Shown: positions 43,194 to 52,560, numbered from the stretch's first letter. The stretch is 64,000 nucleotides of DNA from JBBQUN01 sp963698395 (GCA_963698395.1 CAVOQQ010000001.1:806001-870000); one strand, 5' to 3'. Numbers and translations: made by a program. Notes: a model not told the origin generated them from the letters alone.

Positions 43194-45191
43194 GTGCCGA
43201 GTGCGAACGCGCCATCGGCGGCCCTGTCCGCCGATCAACGAACCGATGGTCAGGACACCAAGGTCCTGATCGACAACGTCTGGGCCCGCCTCCAGGCGCG
43301 CCTCGAACGTGGTCTCGTTCGCGTCGATCGCATCATCTCCAGTCTCTTCGATCGACCGCTGGAGCCGAACGAGACACTCGAAGCCATTGCCCTGTGTGAG
43401 CAGGTCGCAGCCAAGCTGGGTCTGCTCGGTCTCGGCTCCTCGGCCGAGCTGATGCGCAAGGCGGTCACCGTCCTCGAGCAGGCCGAATTGGGCGTTTCGC
43501 ACGCCATCGGTCTGTCGAGTCTCCTCGATGACGCTCGCATGGCCATGGCGAACAGCGTGTCGGAACTCAAGCTGTTGAGTCGCACCGGTGAGCCATTGGC
43601 GGTCATCGGTGCGGTGACCGAGGTGTCGGACGAGTTGATCTGGGTCGCCGCAGCGCAGGGCCTGCCGGTATCGCAGCACATCGACGGCGTCATCGACGAT
43701 GGGCATGACGTGGCCGGACTCGTCGTGGTGCTCGAAGACGAGAGCACCGCCCGGGCCAGACCGCTGTTGCGAAGCATTCGAGAAACGCATCCAACGCAGC
43801 CGTTGGTGTTGCTGGCGCCGGGAACGGCGCTCGAGGGTCGAGCCGTCATCGCCGAACTCGTCTCGCTGGTGCTGCCACGCGACACCCACCCGATCGAGGT
43901 GGTGACCGAGGTTCGCAAGGAGATCACCCGGAGCCGTCAGCCTCGCTCCATCAGCGTCTTCGGAGCCAACGCACCGATGCTCGCCGAACCGCTTTGGCAC
44001 CGGGGCCTGGCGGCGCGCATCGAGACGCGAATCGACGATCTCATCGCTCGACTCGCCAACGGTGATGCCCGAGCCGTCGTGCTCATGCCCGACACCGGGG
44101 CGCTCGCCACGGACCAGATCGTGCGGCTGATCCGGACCGATCGTCGGACGCGTGCTGCGGTGATCATCATGGTGTGCGAGTCGCCGGATTCCGGTCGCGT
44201 CCAGAGCGCGTTGCGCGACGGCGTCGATGATGTCTTCGGGCCCGAAGTCGATGCCGATGATCTGGCCGTTGCCATCAAGGCGCGATTGCAGCGTCGAGCC
44301 CAGCTCGAGCCGGTCGTCGACCCGAGCGAACATCGAGGCACGGTCCCGTGGGGAACCGCAACGATGATGATCGAGCGGATGCTGCTCGTCGGTTTCCGGC
44401 GCAGCACACCCGTCGGCCTGAGCGTGATCCGTCTCCGCAACCCGAACCTGGCGACCGACCACTGCGCCGGTGCCGTCGCCGCCCTGCGAACCCACGACGC
44501 TGCGCCCGACGAGCTGGACGAGGCCATCGCCCGGGAGTTCCGGGGGGAGGATGTGATCTCACGACTCGACGGCGACCACCTGGTGATCGCGCTCCAGGGT
44601 GTTTCGCGACGAACGCTCATGGGCCGACTCGGTGACCTCCAACACAAGTACGGATTGGCGGAGCGTAACTGCCGAGCCATCGGCCTCGAGTTCCCGATCG
44701 ATGGCCGCTCGCTCGGCGAGTTGATCGAGGAGGCTCGAGCCTCGCTCGATCGCATCGTCGACGAGGGTGGCCCCTGGCTTGCCGGTGCCGACTGGCGACC
44801 GTGGGCGGCCGAAGCGCCCGACGTCATGCTCGTCGACCCCGATCACACGCTCGGTGTGGTCGTCGGTGAAGCCCTCAACCGCCGCGGGATCAAGGTGCAC
44901 CACGAGATCGATGCGCTCATCGCCCTCGACGACCTCGCCGGTCGAAGCGGCAAGCCCCTTCCTCGGGTCGTCCTCATGGAGCTCGATCAGCGGGGCATCG
45001 ACGGGATGGCCTTCCTGCGGCAACTTCGCGATGCGGGCACGCTGCACCGCACCAAGGTCGTGGTGCTGTCCGCTCGCGCCAGCGAGTCCGACCTTCGAAT
45101 GGCATTCGAACTCGGTGCCGCCGACTTCGTCGGCAAGCCGTTCTCGACACCGCTCCTCGTCCATCGACTGTCTCGAGTGTTGGAACGATGA
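43194..45191 (+). CDS. Multi-domain pseudo-response regulator with degenerate GGDEF
   Basis: A 665-residue cytoplasmic protein. Residues about 20-120 are a helical region that may be an HPt-like or dimer domain. Two receiver-like folds follow (about 130-250 and 260-375), then a GGDEF-like fold (about 380-530) whose active site reads DGDHL near residue 458, and a C-terminal receiver (about 540-660). In the last receiver the acidic pair (VDPD), Ser (LSAR) and Lys (GKPF) remain, but the phosphoacceptor Asp is Glu596 (VVLMELD), which may mimic a permanently phosphorylated state. No enzyme activity is expected. It is coupled (ATGA) to the HEAT protein and, through it, to the GT2 gene, so it probably regulates glycan synthesis. 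Confidence 0.8.
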   Translation: MPSANAPSAALSADQRTDGQDTKVLIDNVWARLQARLERGLVRVDRIISSLFDRPLEPNETLEAIALCEQVAAKLGLLGLGSSAELMRKAVTVLEQAELGVSHAIGLSSLLDDARMAMANSVSELKLLSRTGEPLAVIGAVTEVSDELIWVAAAQGLPVSQHIDGVIDDGHDVAGLVVVLEDESTARARPLLRSIRETHPTQPLVLLAPGTALEGRAVIAELVSLVLPRDTHPIEVVTEVRKEITRSRQPRSISVFGANAPMLAEPLWHRGLAARIETRIDDLIARLANGDARAVVLMPDTGALATDQIVRLIRTDRRTRAAVIIMVCESPDSGRVQSALRDGVDDVFGPEVDADDLAVAIKARLQRRAQLEPVVDPSEHRGTVPWGTATMMIERMLLVGFRRSTPVGLSVIRLRNPNLATDHCAGAVAALRTHDAAPDELDEAIAREFRGEDVISRLDGDHLVIALQGVSRRTLMGRLGDLQHKYGLAERNCRAIGLEFPIDGRSLGELIEEARASLDRIVDEGGPWLAGADWRPWAAEAPDVMLVDPDHTLGVVVGEALNRRGIKVHHEIDALIALDDLAGRSGKPLPRVVLMELDQRGIDGMAFLRQLRDAGTLHRTKVVVLSARASESDLRMAFELGAADFVGKPFSTPLLVHRLSRVLER

Positions 45192-46492
45192 GCAGATTCG
45201 GACTCTTCGTCGTCGCCTGGTCGCTCGTCGGCGGTCTCGTCGTGGTCTACCTCCTGTCGGGCCTCGTCACCGACATCACGGCCAAGCTGCTGGCCCGGCG
45301 ACGCGAGCGCGTCCTGCGGGTGATCGGTGTGGTGCTGTTCGAGCACGATCGCGAAGCCGAGGCGGTCCATGAAGACGTGGCCGACCTGCCGCGTCGCATG
45401 CTGCTCAGCGTGCTGCAGAACCTCGCCGTCGATCTCGACGGCGACGCGCAGCAGCGGGTTCGACAGCTGGTGCGAACCACCGGTCTCGAGCGGTTCATTC
45501 GTCGACGCTCTCGTGCACGTCGGTGGCGGCTCCGGGTCCAGGCGGCCCAGCTCCATCACCTCGTCTCGAACCCCGATTTCGATCGGCGTCGCCTGCTCGA
45601 GGATCGGCACCCGCTGGTACGAGCTCGTGCAGCCGAGGCCCTCACCCCCGAGCAGGCGGCGGCGCACATCGAGGTGCTGATGCCGATGCTGTCGGCAGAG
45701 GACGCCGTGGTTCGCATGGCAGCGCAACAGGCGGTGTTGAATGCCGGGTCCGAATCGGTCCCGTGGCTCATCGAACAGCTGGCGAGGAACACCATCGACA
45801 CCAATGCGGCGCTGGCGGTCATCGCCAATCTGCCCGATCCTCGCTTCATCCCGTTGCTGGCCGACCGTACGACGGCGAACGACGATCGGACACGCCAGTT
45901 GATCGCGAAGGCGCTCGGCAACGGTGGCAGCGCGTCGGTTTCGCTGCTCCACGCCATGCTCGACGACAGCAACGAGATCGTCCGGGCCACCGCGATCGAA
46001 TCGCTGTCGCGGCTCGATGCGGTCGCATCGGTCAGCGCCATCGGGACGTGCCTCGGTGATCGATCGTTCCTCGTGCGGCGGGCTGCCGGCGACGCGCTCG
46101 ACCACCTCGGTCCGGCAGGCCGGCTGGTGCTTCGCCGTCACCTCGAGGATACCGACCGCTTCGCGGCCGACATGGCACGGCAGGTTCTCGACAGCGCCAG
46201 CGCTCGACTGGGCGTCAACCTGTTGCCGGCGAGCGACGAGGTGCTGATCGACCTCGGGGAGACCGACGCCTACGCGGGGATCGAAGCGGCGAAGCCGTGC
46301 GACCTCACGCGCTATCGACCCGAAGAGATCCGAGCGACGGTGCACGCCGAGGCCAATCGTGCCCTCGCCCAGGTGGCGGCGGACCGGATCGATGGACCCC
46401 TCTCGAGAGACGAGATCACCCGTGCGATGTTCTTCGCCATCACGGCCGCCGACGTGATCGACGCCCTGCTCGCCCCGGCCGATTCGCCGTGA
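45188..46492 (+). CDS. Membrane-anchored HEAT-repeat protein
   Basis: A 434-residue protein with one N-terminal membrane helix (LFVVAWSLVGGLVVVYLLSG), a basic stretch, then about six HEAT-type helical repeats (for example HPLVRARAAEAL, DAVVRMAAQQAVL, NEIVRATAIESLSRL, SFLVRRAAGDALDHL). Such repeats are protein-binding scaffolds. It overlaps the regulator upstream (ATGA) and the glycosyltransferase downstream (TGATG), which makes it a likely physical bridge between the two at the membrane. No enzymatic motif is present. Confidence 0.85.
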   Translation: MSRFGLFVVAWSLVGGLVVVYLLSGLVTDITAKLLARRRERVLRVIGVVLFEHDREAEAVHEDVADLPRRMLLSVLQNLAVDLDGDAQQRVRQLVRTTGLERFIRRRSRARRWRLRVQAAQLHHLVSNPDFDRRRLLEDRHPLVRARAAEALTPEQAAAHIEVLMPMLSAEDAVVRMAAQQAVLNAGSESVPWLIEQLARNTIDTNAALAVIANLPDPRFIPLLADRTTANDDRTRQLIAKALGNGGSASVSLLHAMLDDSNEIVRATAIESLSRLDAVASVSAIGTCLGDRSFLVRRAAGDALDHLGPAGRLVLRRHLEDTDRFAADMARQVLDSASARLGVNLLPASDEVLIDLGETDAYAGIEAAKPCDLTRYRPEEIRATVHAEANRALAQVAADRIDGPLSRDEITRAMFFAITAADVIDALLAPADSP

Positions 46493-48033
46493 TGATCGTC
46501 GAGGCATCCGCTGCCGGGACACTCACTTCCGGGACATCCGTTGCCGGGATGACCATTGCGGAGACCATGGTGGTCGCTGCGACGTCCGGGCAGACGATGG
46601 CGTCGGTGTGGTCGTCGGTTCGGGACTTCTTCTCGATTGCGAATCTGTTCGACAGCGTCGCCGACATCGCGGCGGGCTGGGTCATCGTCGTGACGCTCCT
46701 GCAACTGATGATGGTGTTTTCGGCCGTCGTCGAACTTCGACGGCTTCGCCAACGCGATCGGCATCAGATGTGGCGCCGGGTGATGACCTCGCCGCTGGCC
46801 CCCAGGGTGTCGGTGCTCGTCCCGGCCTACAACGAGGAGATCACGGTGACCGACACCGTGCAGGGGTTGCTTGCGCTGTCGTACCCCAATCTCGAGATCG
46901 TGGTGATCAACGACGGCTCGCCCGATCGCACCATCGACGTACTGGTCGAGGCTTTCGATCTTCGACCGATCCACCCGATCTACCACCGTGTCATTCCTCA
47001 CGCCGATGTGAAGACGATCTATCGGTCGAGTCGCGAGCCCCGTCTGGTCCTGGTCGACAAGTTCAACGGCGGCAAGGCCGATTCGCTCAATGCCGGGGTG
47101 AACGTCGCCACCGGTGACTTGGTTTGTGCCATCGATGCCGACACGCTGGTGGCGCCGGATGCACTCCAGCAGCTCGTCGCGCCGTTCATCATGCGAGAGG
47201 GCACCGTCGCCGTCGGTGGCAGCGTGCGGCTGACCAACGACTCACCGGTGCACGGCGCCCGTGTCACCAAGCTCGTCGTGCCGAAGAAGCCACTGCCGGC
47301 GCTCCAGGCCGTGGAGTACATGCGGGCGTTCATCGTCGGCCGCCTCGGGTGGAACCCGCTCGGCGGGAACCTGATCATCTCGGGTGCCTTCGGGGTCTTC
47401 GACCGACCGGCGGTGTTGGCTGCCGGCGGCTACGAACGATCATCGATCGGTGAAGACATGGAGCTCATCGTCCGGCTCCGACGGGTCGGCTACGAGAACG
47501 GCGAGTACGCCCGAGTGGAGTTCCTGCCCGACCCGGTCGCCTGGACCGAAGCCCCCGAGTCGATGAAAGTCCTCGCCCGCCAGCGCAACCGCTGGGAGCG
47601 AGGTCTGATGGATGTCCTGTTGCGGCACCGACGCATGATCCTCAACTACAAGTACGGCACGGCCGGGATGCTCTCGATGCCCTTCTTCTTCATCGTCGAG
47701 TTCCTGTCGCCGATCGTCGAAGCGATCGCCCTGCTCCTGCTGCTCGCCGGACTGCTGGCCGGACTGGTCGATCCCGGGTCGCTCTGGGTGCTCGGTGCGG
47801 CCTATGGCTTCGGTACCGCAGTGACCGTGCTCACGCTCTGGTTCGACGACCTCGCCTTCCACTCCTACCCCAAGACCCGCTACCGGCTGAAGCTGGCCAT
47901 GTATGCGGCGATCGAGCAGGTCATCTACCGCCAGCTCACGATCGCCTGGCGAATGTGGGGCATCCGGCTGTTCCTCATGGGGCGAACCGAGTGGGGTCAG
48001 CAGGTCCGCAAGGGCTTCACGACCACGCCCTGA
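46492..48033 (+). CDS. Membrane family 2 glycosyltransferase (BcsA/hyaluronan-synthase-like)
   Basis: A 513-residue processive-type GT2. After an N-terminal helix the GT-A domain has VSVLVPAYNEE, VVINDGSPDRT, the metal-binding DADT, the acceptor-site EDMEL and the QRNRW motif (Q/RxxRW) of processive synthases. Three to four helices follow at the C-terminus. It probably polymerises a polysaccharide and moves it across the membrane. No PilZ domain is attached. The ATG at 46492 overlaps the HEAT gene's stop; an in-frame GTG at 46489 is an alternative start. Confidence 0.88.
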   Translation: MIVEASAAGTLTSGTSVAGMTIAETMVVAATSGQTMASVWSSVRDFFSIANLFDSVADIAAGWVIVVTLLQLMMVFSAVVELRRLRQRDRHQMWRRVMTSPLAPRVSVLVPAYNEEITVTDTVQGLLALSYPNLEIVVINDGSPDRTIDVLVEAFDLRPIHPIYHRVIPHADVKTIYRSSREPRLVLVDKFNGGKADSLNAGVNVATGDLVCAIDADTLVAPDALQQLVAPFIMREGTVAVGGSVRLTNDSPVHGARVTKLVVPKKPLPALQAVEYMRAFIVGRLGWNPLGGNLIISGAFGVFDRPAVLAAGGYERSSIGEDMELIVRLRRVGYENGEYARVEFLPDPVAWTEAPESMKVLARQRNRWERGLMDVLLRHRRMILNYKYGTAGMLSMPFFFIVEFLSPIVEAIALLLLLAGLLAGLVDPGSLWVLGAAYGFGTAVTVLTLWFDDLAFHSYPKTRYRLKLAMYAAIEQVIYRQLTIAWRMWGIRLFLMGRTEWGQQVRKGFTTTP

Positions 48034-48069
48034 GACCCGGACGCAACGAGCCCGGCAAGGTTCTGGTCA

Positions 48070-48747
48070 TCACGAGCCGAACGGTGTGACGACCACCTCG
48101 ACGCTGCCGATGGCGATGGTCTCGACGATCGCGACGACCTGTCGGGCATCGACGGTGACCGTCAAGCCGGTGTCGTCGATGCTCACGACCCGAGCCCGAC
48201 CGAGCGAGCGAGTCTCCACCAGCTGTCGCTCGCCGAGGGAGAGGCCAGGCGCCAGGCCGATCAGATCGACGACGTCGCCCGGCACGACGGGTGGGGGAGC
48301 GAGGGGCAGCGGGAGCGTCACCGCACGATCATCGGCGTCCATCGCCGAGCCGGGATCGAACAGCTGGGACCGAAGCAGCGGATCGCCGCTGCGCACCGGT
48401 GAGCGCACGAGGGCGCCGTCGATCTCTTCACGGCCAGGAAACGTGGAAGCGATCGCGATCGGCCACTGCTCCCAGCGTACATCGACCGGTTCGATCGGCT
48501 GACCGGGAGCGAGATCGTTGGTGGCGATCGCGACCGGGCGGAGCGTGCCGAGGCCGGCGACCACGGCCCGACTCTGGCTGACCGCCCGAAAGGCGACGCC
48601 ACCGATCACGGCGATGAGAACGAACAGCCAGATGCGGCGCTGATCGACGCCTCGGAGGGCGATCGTCGCACGAGCGAGTGGGTGGAGGCGCACCGCTCGG
48701 GGCCGCGAGAGCGGTCCGGAGGGGCCGAGAGACGGGCGAGGAGACAT
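48070..48747 (-). CDS. SAF-domain protein (CpaB/RcpC-like), membrane-anchored
   Basis: A 225-residue protein with a basic N-terminus, one membrane helix (IWLFVLIAVIGGVAF) and a SAF domain (TNDLAPGQPIEPVDVRWEQWP) as in CpaB/RcpC of Flp/Tad pili and flagellar FlgA. No other pilus gene is nearby, so the pilus link is weak. The start at 48747 follows GGGAAG; the ATG at 48768 is an alternative. It lies downstream of fmdB on the same strand. Confidence 0.7.
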   Translation of the reverse strand: MSPRPSLGPSGPLSRPRAVRLHPLARATIALRGVDQRRIWLFVLIAVIGGVAFRAVSQSRAVVAGLGTLRPVAIATNDLAPGQPIEPVDVRWEQWPIAIASTFPGREEIDGALVRSPVRSGDPLLRSQLFDPGSAMDADDRAVTLPLPLAPPPVVPGDVVDLIGLAPGLSLGERQLVETRSLGRARVVSIDDTGLTVTVDARQVVAIVETIAIGSVEVVVTPFGS

Positions 48748-48849
48748 GGAACTTCCCGGAACAGGCACGCAGACGCGGCCTCGAACGATGGGGGAAGCGT
48801 GGGTCGGGCAACGTGTGCGGCGCGGACGCCGCTCAGGTCGCTCGACGAG

Positions 48850-49242
48850 TCAGTCGCTCGAAGAGGACTTCTTGCTGGTGCTCGAGGTGTCGCCGCCACT
48901 CGAACTGCTCGACGAGGCGCCGCTGGTCGAGGATGAGCTGCTCGAACCGGCACTGCTCGAACCGGTACTGCTCGAACCGGTACTGCTCGAGTCGGCACTG
49001 CTCGAGGACGAGCCACTCGACGACGCATCCGACGGGGGTGGTGGCAGCGTCTTGGAGCTGCTGCGAGTGTCGTTCTTGTAGAAGCCGTCGCCCTTGAAGG
49101 CAATGCCGACGGGGTGGAAGACCTTCTTGACCGTGTGCTCGTGGTCGTCGCCCGCGATCGTGGTGAGCGTGTCGTCCTTGATGGACTGCTCGACGTCGAA
49201 GCGCTCGTCGCAGATGGTGCACTTGTACTCGTAAATTGGCAT
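48850..49242 (-). CDS. FmdB-family zinc-ribbon protein lacking its second CxxC, with Ser-rich tail
   Basis: A 130-residue protein that begins like FmdB regulators (MPIYEYKCTICDERFDV, Cys8 and Cys11) and keeps the family end FHPVGIAFKGDGFYKND. The second zinc-binding CxxCG pair is absent; the place reads TTIAGDDHEH, so a normal four-Cys zinc ribbon cannot form unless the two His residues help. The C-terminal half is a Ser-rich, low-complexity tail built from SSSTG-type repeats. Start ATG 49242. Confidence 0.82.
   Translation of the reverse strand: MPIYEYKCTICDERFDVEQSIKDDTLTTIAGDDHEHTVKKVFHPVGIAFKGDGFYKNDTRSSSKTLPPPPSDASSSGSSSSSADSSSTGSSSTGSSSAGSSSSSSTSGASSSSSSGGDTSSTSKKSSSSD
48938..49004. 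repeat. 15-bp coding repeats in the fmdB tail
   Basis: Units of about CTGCTCGAACCGGYA start at 48938, 48953, 48968 and 48983, followed by a diverged copy. Being 15 bp long they keep the frame and encode five-residue Ser-rich repeats on the minus strand, a place where length could change by slippage without breaking the gene. Confidence 0.85.
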
Positions 49243-49408
49243 GAATCGAAAGGTTGGTCTCAGAAGCCGTTGATGGCGGCCGATGGTTTCGGCAGTCGGT
49301 GTACCAGGGTATCGGTAATGGTCAGGCCCACGGTCGCTAGCGTCGCAAGGTAGGCGACGGTCGCCCCGTGGTGGCTGCTGCCGAAACCCGCATCCAAGGA
49401 GTAACCCG

Positions 49409-50317
49409 TTGTCTTCTGAGGCCAGTTCGCCCGCTCGCAAGCCCGTTCGCAAGGCGGTGATTCCCGCTGCCGGGCTCGGCACCCGATTCCTGCCGTTCTC
49501 GAAGGCCGTTCCGAAAGAAATGCTGCCGGTCGTCGATCGACCGGTCATCCAGTACGTGATCGAGGAAGCGGTCGCCGCCGGCTGCGATGACATTCTCATC
49601 ATCACGTCGCGCCACAAGAAGGTGCTCGAGGATCACTTCGATCGTCATCCCGAGCTCGAGGCCGCCCTCGAAGCGAAGGGCAAGCACGCCGAGGCCGAAG
49701 AGGTCCGGGCGCTGTCGGAGCTGGCCAACATCCACTTCATTCGCCAGGGCGAGGCCCTCGGACTGGGCCACGCCATCGGCATGGCGAAGGACCACGTCGG
49801 CGACGAGCCGTTCGTCGTGCTGCTCGGTGACGACATCATGCGTCTCGAAGCCGGCGTGCTTCCCGGCATGATCCGCGCCTATGAACAGCACGGTGTTTCC
49901 GCCGTCGGTCTGATGGAGGTCGCTCCCGAGGACATCTCGAACTACGGCTGCGCCGCGGTGGAGCCCACCGAGAACGATCTGGTGAAGGTCACCTCGCTCG
50001 TCGAGAAGCCCCCGGCGGACGAGGCGCCATCGAACCTGGCCATCATGGGTCGGTACCTGTTCACGCCGGCCATCTTCGACGAGATCGCTCGCACCGAGCC
50101 GGGGGTCGGCGGCGAGATCCAGATCACCGACGCGATGGTTCGCCTGCTCGACACCGAAGGCATCTACGGGTTCACCTTCGCCGAGGGTCGCTATGACACC
50201 GGCAAGAAGGAGGACTACCTCCGCTGCGTCGTCGAGATGGCGCTCGAGCGAGACGATCTCGGCGGCGCCATGCGGGACATCATCGCCACCGTGGCGAAGC
50301 GGGAGAACCTCATCTGA
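49409..50317 (+). CDS. galU: UTP-glucose-1-phosphate uridylyltransferase
   Basis: GalU makes UDP-glucose, the donor for many cell-surface glycans, possibly including the product of the GT2 operon just upstream. The 302-residue protein has the nucleotide-binding AAGLGTRFLPFSKAVPKEMLPV, the GDD metal/uridine region (VLLGDDI), SLVEKP and the C-terminal YDTGKKEDYL. The TTG start at 49409 is fixed by AAGGAG eight bases upstream. moeA follows on the same strand 73 nt later with its own probable promoter. Confidence 0.95.
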   Translation: MSSEASSPARKPVRKAVIPAAGLGTRFLPFSKAVPKEMLPVVDRPVIQYVIEEAVAAGCDDILIITSRHKKVLEDHFDRHPELEAALEAKGKHAEAEEVRALSELANIHFIRQGEALGLGHAIGMAKDHVGDEPFVVLLGDDIMRLEAGVLPGMIRAYEQHGVSAVGLMEVAPEDISNYGCAAVEPTENDLVKVTSLVEKPPADEAPSNLAIMGRYLFTPAIFDEIARTEPGVGGEIQITDAMVRLLDTEGIYGFTFAEGRYDTGKKEDYLRCVVEMALERDDLGGAMRDIIATVAKRENLI

Positions 50318-50378
50318 GAGGGCGGGAGAAGGGCCGACGCCATTGATGCCGGGCGCCGTCTCCGGCGCTCGAAAGCGG

Positions 50379-50384
50379 TAGGTT
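50379..50384 (+). promoter_or_regulatory. Putative -10 element for moeA
   Basis: TAGGTT ends 6 nt before the ATG at 50391, with no Shine-Dalgarno. Confidence 0.5.
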
Positions 50385-50390
50385 GCGGCC

Positions 50391-51623
50391 ATGATCTCGC
50401 TCGAAGAAGCGCAAGCCAGGATCAACCGCGACATCGGGCTCCTCCCGATCATCGAGGTGCCGCTTGCCGATGCACTCGGCCTCGTGCTGCAACAAGACGT
50501 CGTGGCCAACGAACCGATTCCGCCGTTCGACAACACCGCGATGGACGGTTTCGCCATCCGTGCCGCCGACAGCTCGATCGCCGGCGAGGATTCCCCGGTC
50601 ACACTGCCCGTCGTCGCCACGGTCGCGGCCGGATCGGTGGCTCCGCGCCGCCTCGAGGCAGGCGAGGCGATGCGCATCATGACGGGTGCGCCGATCCCCG
50701 ATGGAGCCGACGCCGTGATCATGGTCGAGCTGACCCGCCCGGCCGGCGAGGCCGACTCGGTCGAGCTGCTCGCCCCTGTCCCGGTCGGCAACCACGTGCG
50801 GCCCGCCGGCGACGATCTCGCTGCCGGCACCGTCGTCTTCGGTGCCGGCACGCTGATCACACCTGGTCACATCGGGGTGATGGCGAGTGTCGGGGTGTCG
50901 CAGGTCGCCGTGCGGCGACGGGCTCGCGTGGGGGTGTTCTCCACCGGCGACGAACTCGTCGACGCCGGTGTGCCGCTTGCCCATGGCCAGATCCGTGACT
51001 CGAACCGGCCGACGCTGCTGGCTCTGCTGCGAGAGGCCGGGGTCGAGGGTGTCGACCTGGGCCGTCTGCCCGACGACGAGGCGAAGATCGATGCCGCTCT
51101 CCGAGCCGCGGTCGATCCGTCGTCGGAGCGTCCGGTCGACGCCCTGCTCACGTCGGGTGGCGTCAGCATGGGCGACTTCGACTTCGTCAAGAAGGTGCTC
51201 AGCGAGCTCGGCGAACTCAACTGGATGCAGGTGGCGATCAAGCCGGCGAAGCCACTCGCCTTCGGCTTGCTGTTCGGTATCCCGGTCTTCGGGTTGCCGG
51301 GAAACCCCGTCAGCTCGGTGGTGAGCTTCGAGCTGTTCGCCCGTCCCGCCATCCGTTCGATGATGGGCCTGCCCCAACCCGAGCGCCGGTCGGTGTGGGC
51401 GATCGCCGACGAGCCGCTCCTCCGATCGCCCGATGGCAAGGTCCACTTCCAGCGGGTCGTCGTCGACCCCGAGCCGGACGGCTCGTGGCGGGCTCGGTCG
51501 GCCGGCGGGCAGGGCTCGCATCAGCTGAGCGCGTTGGCATCGGCGAATGGTTTCGCCGTGCTGCCCGACGGCGAAGGGGTGGGAGCCGGTCAGCGGGTCC
51601 GAGTGCTCCAGCTCGACAGCTGA
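50391..51623 (+). CDS. moeA: Molybdopterin molybdotransferase
   Basis: MoeA inserts molybdate into adenylylated molybdopterin, the last step of Mo-cofactor assembly. The 410-residue protein has the domain 1 signature PPFDNTAMDGFAI, RIMTGAPIPDGADAV, the MPT-binding domain with GVFSTGDELV and LLTSGGVSMGDFDFVK, and the closing LPGNPVSS. All are intact. moaA and moaC lie 2.4-4 kb downstream on the same strand. The enzyme at 60.1 kb is a likely user of the cofactor. Confidence 0.95.
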   Translation: MISLEEAQARINRDIGLLPIIEVPLADALGLVLQQDVVANEPIPPFDNTAMDGFAIRAADSSIAGEDSPVTLPVVATVAAGSVAPRRLEAGEAMRIMTGAPIPDGADAVIMVELTRPAGEADSVELLAPVPVGNHVRPAGDDLAAGTVVFGAGTLITPGHIGVMASVGVSQVAVRRRARVGVFSTGDELVDAGVPLAHGQIRDSNRPTLLALLREAGVEGVDLGRLPDDEAKIDAALRAAVDPSSERPVDALLTSGGVSMGDFDFVKKVLSELGELNWMQVAIKPAKPLAFGLLFGIPVFGLPGNPVSSVVSFELFARPAIRSMMGLPQPERRSVWAIADEPLLRSPDGKVHFQRVVVDPEPDGSWRARSAGGQGSHQLSALASANGFAVLPDGEGVGAGQRVRVLQLDS

Positions 51624-51674
51624 CCCTGATTCTCGTCGCGCGGCCGCGGGCTCTCCGCGCCTCCTCGTGATTCC

Positions 51675-52556
51675 TCAGTCGAGCGATTTCTCGAACCAGT
51701 GCTTGGCAAATGGGTTGTCGTTGTAGCGCTCGATCGCTTGGTATCCGGCGGATTCGTACATCTGGATGGCGCTGGTCAGAACGCTGTTGGTGTCGAGCCG
51801 AACGAGGCGATGGCCGAGTTGCCGGCTGAGCGCTTCGAGTTCGACGAGTAGGCGCCGTCCGAGCCCGACACCCCGCCAGTCGGCGTGGACCCACATGCGC
51901 TTGATCTCGCCGACGGCCGGGCCGATCGTCTGGACCCCGCCGCATCCGACGGGTTCGCCGTCGCCGAAGGCGACCACGAAGCGACCCTCGGGTGCCCGCA
52001 GCTTGTGCGCGTCGGCAACGAGGGTGTCGCCGGGATCGAAGCCCTCGGGGAACCGTCGATCGAGTTCGTCGAAATAGGCCGTCATCGAGGCAAGGGCCGG
52101 GTCGCCGGCCGGGTCGACGACCTCGAGGCGGACGGTGGCGGCACGAAGGAGGCGATCGGCGGTCTCGAGGGCGTCGACGAGGCGTTGTTGCTGGCGCTCG
52201 GAGAGTGGAGCGAGCAGGTTGCTCGCACGTGCTTCGGCCCGTTGGTCGAGCCGGTGCCACTCCGCCTCCCCGGTCGGCGTCAGCTCGACGCGGCGGCGAC
52301 GGCCATCGCTCGGATCGGTGGACGTGGTGGTGAATCCGTCGGCCTCGAGTGAACGCAGCAGTCGCGAGAGGTAGCCGGAATCGAGGCCGAGCGTCGTCCG
52401 CAGGTCGGCGACGGCAGCGCCATCGGGGCCGATCTCCCACAACAGCCGAGACGGTCCGAGGGGTCGGTCGAGCCCGAAATCGCGATCATCGAGGACGTCG
52501 ATGCGCCGGGTGAGGTTGCGGTGGAATCGGCGGAGGGCGGCCACACGACTCGACAT
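51675..52556 (-). CDS. MarR-GNAT fusion: regulator with acetyltransferase domain
   Basis: A 293-residue fusion. Residues 1-145 form a MarR-type winged helix (LDSGYLSRLLRSLEADGFTTT recognition region and the DGRRRRVELTPTG wing). Residues about 150-293 form a GNAT acetyltransferase (MWVHADWRGVGLGRRLL acetyl-CoA loop, LDTNSVLTSAIQMYESAGY). The combination is known in actinobacteria. The start ATG 52556 has TAGAGT 7 nt upstream, overlapping a perfect inverted repeat, so it probably represses itself. It sits where galU-moeA clusters often have an acetyltransferase gene, but on the opposite strand. Confidence 0.88.
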   Translation of the reverse strand: MSSRVAALRRFHRNLTRRIDVLDDRDFGLDRPLGPSRLLWEIGPDGAAVADLRTTLGLDSGYLSRLLRSLEADGFTTTSTDPSDGRRRRVELTPTGEAEWHRLDQRAEARASNLLAPLSERQQQRLVDALETADRLLRAATVRLEVVDPAGDPALASMTAYFDELDRRFPEGFDPGDTLVADAHKLRAPEGRFVVAFGDGEPVGCGGVQTIGPAVGEIKRMWVHADWRGVGLGRRLLVELEALSRQLGHRLVRLDTNSVLTSAIQMYESAGYQAIERYNDNPFAKHWFEKSLD

Positions 52557-52560
52557 GTCG

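Noticed and set aside
42879..44495. 538-codon minus-strand frame opposite the PHP and regulator genes.
   Set aside because: Antisense shadow crossing two real genes; no recognisable domain.
48070..48747. Tad/Flp pilus cluster.
   Set aside because: Only one SAF-domain protein is present; no cpaC, cpaE, cpaF, tadB/C or pilin gene lies near it.
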